Source of the DNA: Paraburkholderia sp. D15
Lineage (GTDB): Bacteria > Pseudomonadota > Gammaproteobacteria > Burkholderiales > Burkholderiaceae
Length of the DNA stretch: 64,000 bases
Assembly: GCF_029910215.1 (NCBI RefSeq)
Contig: NZ_CP110396.1
Span: forward strand, 2,046,001 to 2,110,000
Reading direction: 5' to 3'
Shown here: one piece after another, positions 57,499 to 64,000 of the stretch
How positions within the stretch are numbered: the stretch's first letter is position 1
Layout: each line of letters begins with the position of its first letter
Made by a program: the position numbers and the translations under genes
Notes under the pieces: model-generated
What the model was told of the DNA's origin: nothing
Database searches by the model: none
What the model saw: only the letters and a program-made list of their open reading frames with translations

Positions 57499-57872
57499 GC
57501 CTCTTCTCCGTGGTTTCAGCTAGCGGTGGATCGGATCGATATGGCGTCATTGAAACCAGATTGCATCGCGTTTGCTCCACACAAATTGCGAAGCTTTACT
57601 TTTCTTGCCGCTTTTTTCCTGTGCGTGCTCATGAGACGAACGGGGCGTCGATCACGCTTGCCGCGGGCCTGAAAAAACGGTTGTTGTGCCGCGTCTAAAA
57701 ATAACGGCAAGAAAAGTAAAGCTTCGCAATTTGTGTGGAACCCCTGCGCGCAAATTCCATTTAACTAGGCACCGTCGAGTATCGAGTCCAGCAGCGCAAG
57801 TGCCTGACCTACCCGACGCGATCGGATGACGGATCGACAACCAATCAATCAATCTGCCTGGTGGGATGAAAA
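57499..57872. other. Divergent promoter region of the biosynthetic cluster
   Basis: 374 bp with no gene. It contains a perfect 35-bp inverted repeat (separate entry) and AT-rich flanks; each arm reads the same sequence toward the operon it faces. The 94-bp centre is not repeated. Confidence 0.7.
57576..57739. repeat. Perfect 35-bp inverted repeat between the divergent operons
   Basis: 57576-57610 is the exact reverse complement of 57705-57739, with 94 bp between. Each copy reads CGGCAAGAAAAGT... then ...TTTGTGTGGA in the direction of the operon it faces, 77 bp from the transglutaminase-like start and 133 bp from the acyl carrier protein start. No flanking target-site duplication is seen, so a transposon origin is not supported. 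Paired promoters or operators are likelier. Confidence 0.9.
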
Positions 57873-58175
57873 ATGCCGAATAACGAAAGCAGCATGAGAG
57901 AGACGATTCTGGCCGCGATCAGCGAAGTGACGGGACGTCCGTTTCCTGCGAGCGTGATCAATGGTGAGACCAGCGTCTACGAGTTGGGCATCGATTCGAT
58001 GAGTCTCGTCGAACTGATCTTCAAGCTCGAAGCGGAATTGCAGATCGACATTCCGCTCGCGGAACTGAACGAGAGCATCTTCGAAAGTCTCGATTCGCTG
58101 ACCGCCTATCTGAACGGCCGCAAGCAGGCCGCCGCCGAGGCGGGTTCGCTCGCCGCCGCGGACGCGGTGAAGTAA
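57873..58175 (+). CDS. Acyl carrier protein
   Basis: A 100-residue carrier protein, first gene of the right operon. ELGIDSMSLVELIFKLE holds Ser42, the phosphopantetheine attachment site. The four-helix ACP spans about residues 8-85; the rest is an Ala/Glu tail. It is a discrete ACP, not fused to a synthase, as in fatty-acid-like and trans-acting pathways. Likely carries the acyl group activated by the downstream AMP ligase. Confidence 0.93.
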   Translation: MPNNESSMRETILAAISEVTGRPFPASVINGETSVYELGIDSMSLVELIFKLEAELQIDIPLAELNESIFESLDSLTAYLNGRKQAAAEAGSLAAADAVK

Positions 58176-58178
58176 GCC

Positions 58179-59288
58179 GTGTCGAGCGTCGCGACGACGG
58201 TGCAGGCGCGCCGGCAGAACCTGGTGTCGAGTTCCATCGCGGGACTCGCGCTCAACGTGTTCGTGCCGACGTGCAGGATCGATCTGGCCGACCAGCACAC
58301 CGAGCATGCGCACGCGCGGCACGGTTCGCTGGAGGGCCTCGGTCACGCCCACCATTCCATTCTGTTGTCGATGAATCGCGGCAGCCGCGTGGCGACGATG
58401 AATGCGCAGGCCGATTGGCGCAAGCGTCTTGCCGCGGCGCGCGAGGATGCCGGCACGATCTTCGTCGAGCACGAGATGCCGCTTGGCGACATGGTGTCGC
58501 GCGCGGCGGAACCGTTGCTCGGCAGGCTCGCACCGGCAGGCAACCTGGTGATCAATTGCCAGAGCACGCGCGAGTCCGTGTTCGGTTCGTCGAACGCGGG
58601 CCGCATTCTGAGCGAGGCGTCGCGCAGCGGTCTGGGTTTCACGATCGGTCAGCGTGGCCTGGTGGGCGGTTTGCAGGCGCTCGAAGCGGTGCTCGTGCTG
58701 GGCCGCAACGCGCGATTTTCCGGTAGCGCGCTGGTATGCGCGGGCGATCGCTGGATCGACATCTACCCGCGCATTCTCGGCGACTGGGCGATGTTGAGCG
58801 ACGGGGCGGCCGCCGCCGCGTTCACGCTGACCGACGGCATTCAGGCAAACGTATGGGTGATCAACGACCGCGTGTCGTGTCATCCGCTCGACAGCGGCGC
58901 CGCGCGCGAACGCGTCGCGCCGCGTTTGCACGAGGAACTCGTCGAACGGTTGTCGAGTTTCGTCGAACGCGTGCAGATGCAACGCGCGGGTTCGCTTGCG
59001 ATTGCGTCGCCGCGTATCTGCGGCACGCTTGGCGAGGACGTCGAGGCTTCGCTGGCCGCGCGCCATCCGTTCATCGTGGCGGGCGCGCCGAACGAGCGGC
59101 CGCATTTCGGTGCGGCGAACGTGCTGATCAATCTGCACCGGTCGGTCGAACGGCATCGGCATGCGCACGGACATGAAACTGAAGTGGCCATGCGGGCGCC
59201 GCAAGGCTACCTCGTGTGGGATTGCGATCCATCGGGATTGTTCGGCGCGGTCATTGTCGAGCAGTCCGCATTCGATACCGTGAACTGA
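58179..59288 (+). CDS. KAS III-like protein lacking the active-site cysteine
   Basis: A 369-residue thiolase-fold protein starting at GTG 58179, 3 bp after the acyl carrier protein stop. GLGFTIGQRGLVGGLQALEA aligns with the nucleophile block of FabH, but the Cys position is an Arg (Arg159); AMLSDGAAAAAF matches the later GDGAxA block. The N-terminal region is His-rich (TEHAHARHGSLEGLGHAHHS). So it is probably not a condensing enzyme; it may be a partner subunit of the next protein, like chain-length factors with ketosynthases. Confidence 0.75.
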   Translation: MSSVATTVQARRQNLVSSSIAGLALNVFVPTCRIDLADQHTEHAHARHGSLEGLGHAHHSILLSMNRGSRVATMNAQADWRKRLAAAREDAGTIFVEHEMPLGDMVSRAAEPLLGRLAPAGNLVINCQSTRESVFGSSNAGRILSEASRSGLGFTIGQRGLVGGLQALEAVLVLGRNARFSGSALVCAGDRWIDIYPRILGDWAMLSDGAAAAAFTLTDGIQANVWVINDRVSCHPLDSGAARERVAPRLHEELVERLSSFVERVQMQRAGSLAIASPRICGTLGEDVEASLAARHPFIVAGAPNERPHFGAANVLINLHRSVERHRHAHGHETEVAMRAPQGYLVWDCDPSGLFGAVIVEQSAFDTVN

Positions 59289-59298
59289 GGAGGCTTCG

Positions 59299-60327
59299 TT
59301 GAACCGTCCCGCCGAGTCACTTGCAGGCTCATTTGCCGACCCTCATGCCGGCTCTTTCGCCGGCTCTTTCGCCGAGGCTCCGTTGCCTGCGCTCCGTCAG
59401 TTCGGCATCGCCGGGCTGAGTTCGTGTTTCGGCGACGCTGCCATCGAACTGGACGACCTGACCAACCGCGACATCTGCACGAGCGATCGTGTGGAGGCGA
59501 TCCGTGCCGCCGGCAGTTGCCAGTTCTTCCGTTCGATGACGCTCTCGGTCGAGGAACTGGCGGTGGAAGCGACCCGCAAGGTTTTGCGCGAAGCGGGCAT
59601 CGAGCCGGCGGACGTGGGCTTCCTGGTGTTCTGCAGCACGGTGTTCGAAAGCACCGCGCTGTATCCCGACATCATCGCGTCGCGGATCGCGGACGAGGTC
59701 GGCTGCAGCCACGCGAAGACGTTCTCGGTGCAGCACGCGTACTGTGTGTCGCCGTTCGTCGCGTTGCAGATTCTCAAGGAGTATTTCGACGAACACGGAC
59801 AGCCGGCGTACGGCGTGGTGGTCTGCTCGGACGTGATCGTCGAGACGGCCGAATTCCTGCGGCCGATCGGCGCGCTCGGCGTGCATAGCGACGGCGCGGC
59901 GGCGATGCTCGTCACCAATCATCGCCCAGGCTTCGAGTTGCTGGACACCGAACTGTTCATCGACCCGGCGCGCTTCCAGGGGCAAAACGACGACGGCAGC
60001 ATCCAGCACGACGTGCGCTATTTCATGCTGCTGGCCAAGGTGCTGAAGACGCTGCTCAAGCGCTGCGAGGTCGAGTCGATCGACGACATCGCGCTCTACC
60101 CGAACAATCTCAGCGCGCCGTCGTGGCACAAGATCTGTCAGTTGCTGTCGATCCGTCCGGAGAACGTGCACCTCGGCGAGATGCCGCGCGTCGCGCATGT
60201 GTTCGGCGCGGACCCGTTTCTGAACCTCGCGTCGGCGGGTTCCGCGACGGACCGCAAGTATGCGTTGCTCGTCGCGAGCGGTATTGCCGGCGCGTTCGGC
60301 GCGGCCCTGTTGCGCAGGTGCGTATGA
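59299..60327 (+). CDS. KAS III-like ketosynthase or acyltransferase
   Basis: A 342-residue thiolase-fold enzyme. TFSVQHAYCVSPFVALQILK holds the nucleophile Cys149; GVHSDGAAAMLV matches the GDGA block. The usual His of PHQAN is replaced (LYPNNLSAP, 267-274), and FLNLASA holds a possible Asn309. FabH relatives with altered His/Asn residues include enzymes that form esters or amides instead of C-C bonds (CerJ type). TTG start at 59299 with AGGAGG upstream. N-terminus has three AGSFA copies. Confidence 0.82.
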   Translation: MNRPAESLAGSFADPHAGSFAGSFAEAPLPALRQFGIAGLSSCFGDAAIELDDLTNRDICTSDRVEAIRAAGSCQFFRSMTLSVEELAVEATRKVLREAGIEPADVGFLVFCSTVFESTALYPDIIASRIADEVGCSHAKTFSVQHAYCVSPFVALQILKEYFDEHGQPAYGVVVCSDVIVETAEFLRPIGALGVHSDGAAAMLVTNHRPGFELLDTELFIDPARFQGQNDDGSIQHDVRYFMLLAKVLKTLLKRCEVESIDDIALYPNNLSAPSWHKICQLLSIRPENVHLGEMPRVAHVFGADPFLNLASAGSATDRKYALLVASGIAGAFGAALLRRCV

Positions 60328-61679
60328 ACGCCGACGTCACATTACGCGTGCCCTCCGTGGCGTCGGCGCTGACCGAGAGTGTCGCGGCGCTGGTCGCGCA
60401 GATGTCGGTCGCGCTGCTCGGCTTCATGGATGCCTGGTTCATGGCGAAGCTCGGCGTCGAGACGCTCGCGACGGTGTCGTACGTGGCGGGCTTCGTGATT
60501 CTCGTGAACGCCTCGTTCGCGGGCGCCTTGCAGGCGTTTCTGATCGTCGGCGGCGGCTGTCTCGGCAGCGGCGATAAGGTCGGGTTCTCCGCCGCCGCGC
60601 GGGCCGCCGTGCGCGCGGGCACGCTGCTCGGTGGCGTCGCGCATCTGGTCGTGCTGCTGGCGATCGGCGCGCTTTCGCTGGTGTCGTCCTCCGCGCCGCA
60701 CGGTGCGTTCGCCCTCGCGCTGATGCTGACGCCCGGCATCGTGCTCAACGCGATGTGCCTCGTGTTCCGCCTGAAGGCGATGCTGCTGAAAGCGCCCGCG
60801 ATGCTGATGACGATGTCGCTCGTACTCGTCGGCGCGAAATTCGCCGCGCTGAACCTGATGTTCCACACGCAGCCGTTCGCCACGCTGCATCCGTTCGTCG
60901 CGCTCGCGGCCAGCGGTTTCGCGGCGGCCGTCGTGTGCCTCGCCGCCTCGTGGCTGCTGGACCGCTGGCGCTTCCGCCGGATCAACCAGCATCGCGCCGA
61001 CGGCCGCACGGTCGCCGCGCTGATGCGGCGCATCTTCATGATCGGTTTGCCCATCGGCGCGGTGATCGTGCTGGAGATGTCGGTGCTCGGCTTCGGCCAG
61101 ATGATCCAGACGCTGCTGGGTACGCGCTTCGGCGCCGCGTTCGGCCTCGTCATCCAGTTCGTGCTGCTCGCGCAAACCGTCGCGGTGGCGCTCGGCCAGG
61201 TGACGACGATCAACGTTTCGATCGCCCTCAACATGCGGCATCGCGGCGCGCTGGCGCAGGCGGTGACGATCGGCGTGGTCTCCACCGCGCTGATACACGG
61301 CCTGATCGCGACGGTCGCGATCGGCTGGCCGGATGTGCTCGTCGACTGGATGCTGCCGCACCGTTTGAGCGGCGACGTGGCGTTGATCCAGACGCTGACC
61401 GGCTATCTGCGCTACGGCGCGGTATGCCAGCTCCTGCTCGCGATGGTGGTGTGCCTCGCGTCGATCCTGCGCGGCATGGACGACCTCGGGCATCCGCTCG
61501 TCACCATCGCACTCAACTATCTCGGCCTGGGCGTCGCATGCTCGGCGGCGATCGCTTACTTCACCGCGCTGCGCGATCTGGGCGTGTGGATCGGCATTGC
61601 CGCCTCGCTGGCGAGCAGCCTGAGCTTTCTTGGCCTTCGCGTGATGCGCAACATCAGACGACCGGAGCTGCTGGCATGA
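60324..61679 (+). CDS. MATE-family efflux transporter
   Basis: A 451-residue inner-membrane cation-coupled exporter with about 12 helices. ESVAALVAQMSVALLGFMDA at the start, and LGQVTTINVSIALNMRHRGA and GYLRYGAVCQLLLAMVVCLA in the second half, are the MATE pattern. The ATG at 60324 overlaps the stop of the KAS III-like gene by 4 bp (ATGA). Its place inside the operon suggests product export and self-protection. Confidence 0.9.
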   Translation: MNADVTLRVPSVASALTESVAALVAQMSVALLGFMDAWFMAKLGVETLATVSYVAGFVILVNASFAGALQAFLIVGGGCLGSGDKVGFSAAARAAVRAGTLLGGVAHLVVLLAIGALSLVSSSAPHGAFALALMLTPGIVLNAMCLVFRLKAMLLKAPAMLMTMSLVLVGAKFAALNLMFHTQPFATLHPFVALAASGFAAAVVCLAASWLLDRWRFRRINQHRADGRTVAALMRRIFMIGLPIGAVIVLEMSVLGFGQMIQTLLGTRFGAAFGLVIQFVLLAQTVAVALGQVTTINVSIALNMRHRGALAQAVTIGVVSTALIHGLIATVAIGWPDVLVDWMLPHRLSGDVALIQTLTGYLRYGAVCQLLLAMVVCLASILRGMDDLGHPLVTIALNYLGLGVACSAAIAYFTALRDLGVWIGIAASLASSLSFLGLRVMRNIRRPELLA

Positions 61680-63298
61680 CACACGATATTTCGACCCCGT
61701 TGTTCGACATCGACGATAGCTTCTGCATCGTCTACAAGGGCGAGCCTCATGGCGGCGCGCAGTTGCGCGAGCGCGTCGAAGCGACCGTCGCGACGCTGCG
61801 CCGCCTCGGGCTGAAACGCGGCGGCCGCGTGGCGCTGTGCGGTCCGAAGTCGGTGGACCTGTGCGTGCTGATGCTCGCCACCTGGGCAGCGGGCGCGGTG
61901 GCGGTGCCGTTGTTCTCCGGGCTGAAGACGAAACAGGTGCGCCACATTCTCACGGACAGCGACCCGGCACTGGTGTTCGCCGGCGCTCGCGACTTCGAAC
62001 TGGTCAAGTCGGCGCACGAGGGACAGACGTGGCCGCTGGAAGACATCGACGCGATCGACACGGTCGCCGCCGGTTTCGCGCGGGACGCGGAGCAAACTGC
62101 GGTGCCGGATACGACGCCGGCCGCAACGACGCCGCGTCAACCTGCCCCCGCCATCACGACGGAAGGCGAACCCGCGCTGATCGTCTACACCTCGGGATCG
62201 ACCGGGCAACCGAAGGGCGTGGTCTTCTCGCGCGGCAACCTGGTGCTGGGCGCGAAATCCGTCGCGCGTCTGATGCGTCTCGCGAGCGACGACCGCGTGC
62301 TGTGCCTGCTGCCGTTCAGCTTCGACGCCGGACTCAATCAATTGCTGAGCACGCTGATCGCGGGCGCGACCGCGGTGCTGCTCGACTTCCTTCACGCGAG
62401 CCAGGTCGAGGAATGCTGCGCGACGCAGCGCATCACCAGCATGATCGCGGTGCCGGGACTGTGGAGCCGGATCGGCGCGGCGAAATGGAGCGACCGCGCG
62501 CGTCTGCACGTGCGCCGGATCGGCAATACCGGCGGCCATCTGCAAACCGAATTGCTGAAGCGGCTCAAGGGCATCTTCTTCAATGCCGACGTATTCCTGA
62601 TGTACGGCTTCACCGAGGCGTTCAGGGCAACCTATCTCGACCCGGCGAGCGTCGCGGCCAAACCGCATTCGGTCGGCCGGCCGATTCCCTATGCGAGCGT
62701 GGCGGTCGTTTCGGAAGCCGGGCGCTTGTGCGGACCCCACGAGATCGGCGAACTGGTGCAGTTCGGACCGCTCGTGACGCTCGGCTACCGCAATCTGCCC
62801 GAGGAAAACGCCGTCAAATTCCGCCCGCTGCCGGCCGGGCTCATCGACGCATTGATGGGCCCCGAGGGTCGCCGCTATGCATTCGATCCAGCACACGCGA
62901 ACAGCGCCGCGTGGTCCGGTGATCTCGTCAGCATCGACGAGGACGGCGACATCGTCTATCGCGGCCGCAAGGACGACCTGATCAAGGTCAACGGCTTTCG
63001 CATCTGCGCCGGCGACGTGGAAGACGCGTGCGTCGACGCCGGACTCGCGCTGGCTGTCGCGATCGGCATCACGGAAGGCGACGAGGAGTCCATCGTCGTA
63101 TTCGGCAAACGCGGCGACGCGGCCGTACAGGAAGCCGGCGTTCGCGACCGCCTGCGGGCGAGTCTGCCCGCGTACATGGTGCCCAAACAGATTCTGTTTC
63201 TCGACGACTTTCCGCTGACGGCGAACGGCAAGTTCGATCGCCACGCGCTGCGCACGCTCGCGTTGCAGCAGGCGGAGCGCGTCGCGCCCGCGCAATGA
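61676..63298 (+). CDS. AMP-dependent acyl or amino-acid ligase
   Basis: A 540-residue adenylate-forming enzyme. ALIVYTSGSTGQPKGV (residues 168-182) is the P-loop (A3); YGFTEAFRATYL (A5); YRGRKDDLIKVNGFRI (A8 hinge); LTANGKFDR holds the catalytic A10 Lys. All motifs are intact. It likely activates a carboxylic acid and loads it on the acyl carrier protein. ATG overlaps the MATE stop by 4 bp. An Ala/Thr/Pro-rich insert (about 135-160) precedes A3. Substrate cannot be told; amino-acid and acyl substrates are both possible. Confidence 0.92.
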   Translation: MTHDISTPLFDIDDSFCIVYKGEPHGGAQLRERVEATVATLRRLGLKRGGRVALCGPKSVDLCVLMLATWAAGAVAVPLFSGLKTKQVRHILTDSDPALVFAGARDFELVKSAHEGQTWPLEDIDAIDTVAAGFARDAEQTAVPDTTPAATTPRQPAPAITTEGEPALIVYTSGSTGQPKGVVFSRGNLVLGAKSVARLMRLASDDRVLCLLPFSFDAGLNQLLSTLIAGATAVLLDFLHASQVEECCATQRITSMIAVPGLWSRIGAAKWSDRARLHVRRIGNTGGHLQTELLKRLKGIFFNADVFLMYGFTEAFRATYLDPASVAAKPHSVGRPIPYASVAVVSEAGRLCGPHEIGELVQFGPLVTLGYRNLPEENAVKFRPLPAGLIDALMGPEGRRYAFDPAHANSAAWSGDLVSIDEDGDIVYRGRKDDLIKVNGFRICAGDVEDACVDAGLALAVAIGITEGDEESIVVFGKRGDAAVQEAGVRDRLRASLPAYMVPKQILFLDDFPLTANGKFDRHALRTLALQQAERVAPAQ

Positions 63299-63332
63299 AC
63301 GCGCCCCTCCATTTCTCGACGATGCAAACGCT

Positions 63333-64000
63333 ATGAACGCAGATTCCCCAACGTGGTGGTGTGCCGACGATCTGGTCGATGTGGATCGTCCGAGGCAGGC
63401 GTTTTCCGGTGCGCAGCGCGTGTCCGCCGATCAGCACACCGCGCCGCTCAGCGTCGACGACGCACGGCGCCGCTGGCGCGATCTGGTGAGCGCCGCGCAT
63501 CGCGATCTGACCGGCTGTGCGTCGTTGCTCGGCGTCGATGCGCCGCCGTCCACGGATGCCGCCACGCTCGCACGCGAGCTGGAACTCGGCTGCGACCGGC
63601 TCGCCTCGCGCGACGCCACGCCCGCGCAACTCGCCGTATTGCTGCGCGCCTGCGTGTTGTCGGGCCTGACGGGCCGCCTGATTCGCGACGCGTACGACTA
63701 CGCGAATCAGCGCGTGGTGATGGGCAGCGTGTTGATCGAGTACCAGCTGATCTGCGCGAAGCTCGCCGATATGGCGATTGCCGACGACATCATCGAGCAA
63801 CGCCTGATCGCGGCGCTGGATGCGCGCGAGTGCGCCTCCGCCGATGCGGGATGGCGCGGCATCCCGGCGCTGACGGCACGCCAGCATGTCGTGGAGATCG
63901 CGCGCTGCGCCGCTTCGGTGCTCAGTCTTTACGTCGAGATTCACGCGGGCCATGCGTTCGTGCAGCGCGCGGCGTCCGCGCCGGTGCTGGCGGTGGCGCA
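63333..64000 (+). CDS. Acyl-CoA dehydrogenase-like protein, 5' part
   Basis: Starts at ATG 63333, 35 bp after the ligase stop, and is open to the window edge (222 codons). RDAYDYANQRVVMGSVLIEY followed by QLICAKLADMAIADD resembles the C-terminal helical domain of acyl-CoA dehydrogenases (YAxxR...Q...LADM). Only about 115 residues come before it; a full enzyme needs about 230. The FAD-binding N-terminal domain therefore seems shortened or replaced. It may desaturate or oxidise the carrier-bound acyl group, or be a non-catalytic relative. Confidence 0.7.
   Translation, partial: MNADSPTWWCADDLVDVDRPRQAFSGAQRVSADQHTAPLSVDDARRRWRDLVSAAHRDLTGCASLLGVDAPPSTDAATLARELELGCDRLASRDATPAQLAVLLRACVLSGLTGRLIRDAYDYANQRVVMGSVLIEYQLICAKLADMAIADDIIEQRLIAALDARECASADAGWRGIPALTARQHVVEIARCAASVLSLYVEIHAGHAFVQRAASAPVLAVA

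Noticed and set aside
57576..57739. The 35-bp inverted repeat as a transposon or MITE end pair
   Set aside because: No target-site duplication next to the arms, no second copy seen in the window, and the position between divergent promoters favours regulation.
57849..59204. A 451-codon open frame antisense to the carrier protein and KAS-like genes
   Set aside because: Low-information Arg-rich translation; the plus-strand genes have ribosome-binding sites and recognised motifs.

Overview
The window is GC-rich chromosomal DNA of a betaproteobacterium. A monomeric NADP isocitrate dehydrogenase, DUF2844/DUF3443, DUF2501, DUF2970 and DUF3761 proteins, NodT-type efflux lipoproteins and a porin point to Burkholderiaceae, most likely Paraburkholderia, Caballeronia or Burkholderia. 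This assignment comes from gene content only. I saw no rRNA, tRNA, CRISPR array or intact insertion sequence.

Layout. 1-450: start of a Fur-controlled TonB-dependent receptor (minus). 735-3346: icd and a small orphan protein. 3672-7395: minus-strand group of a pepsin-like DUF3443 lipoprotein, a DUF2844 partner and a membrane diguanylate cyclase. 7659-11508: D-glucarate use (FadR-type repressor divergent from gudP-gudD, with two matching operator candidates). 11636-16058: two small secreted proteins, a 14-helix MFS exporter, a GNAT and an NmrA-like reductase divergent from its LysR gene. 17120-21662: phospholipase D-like protein, a chemoreceptor with a FliA-type promoter, and a porin. 21906-22131: a candidate structured small RNA with its own promoter and terminator. 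22477-24093: a secreted alpha/beta hydrolase. 24116-26750: translationally coupled arsR-acr3-arsC-arsH operon with an operator palindrome. 26873-32081: GNAT, Ogt with an unusual tail, hexapeptide acetyltransferase, LRR-kinase fusion, orphan sugar-binding protein and PRC-barrel protein. 32205-37634: LysR and an EmrB-EmrA-outer-membrane tripartite pump. 38705-43691: sulfonate/nitrate-type ABC importer with two binding proteins, then a flavin reductase. 43750-50221: GntR regulator, two lipoproteins (one a large hydrolase), an ABC exporter and a DUF2970 protein. 50279-53054: MocR regulator and a D-amino-acid-oxidase-like enzyme.

The most interesting part is 53267 to the right edge. Two divergent operons flank a 374-bp gap that carries a perfect 35-bp inverted repeat, so each operon has the same sequence facing it. 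Leftward: transglutaminase-like protein, NodU/CmcH carbamoyltransferase, ketopantoate-reductase-like enzyme, flavin reductase. Rightward: acyl carrier protein, a KAS III-like protein without the active-site cysteine, a KAS III-like protein with it, a MATE exporter, an acyl-AMP ligase and an acyl-CoA-dehydrogenase-like protein cut by the window end. Several junctions overlap by 4 bp or abut. This reads as a compact biosynthetic cluster: an acid is activated and loaded on the carrier protein, modified or condensed, perhaps amidated by the transglutaminase-like enzyme, carbamoylated and exported. I do not recognise its product.
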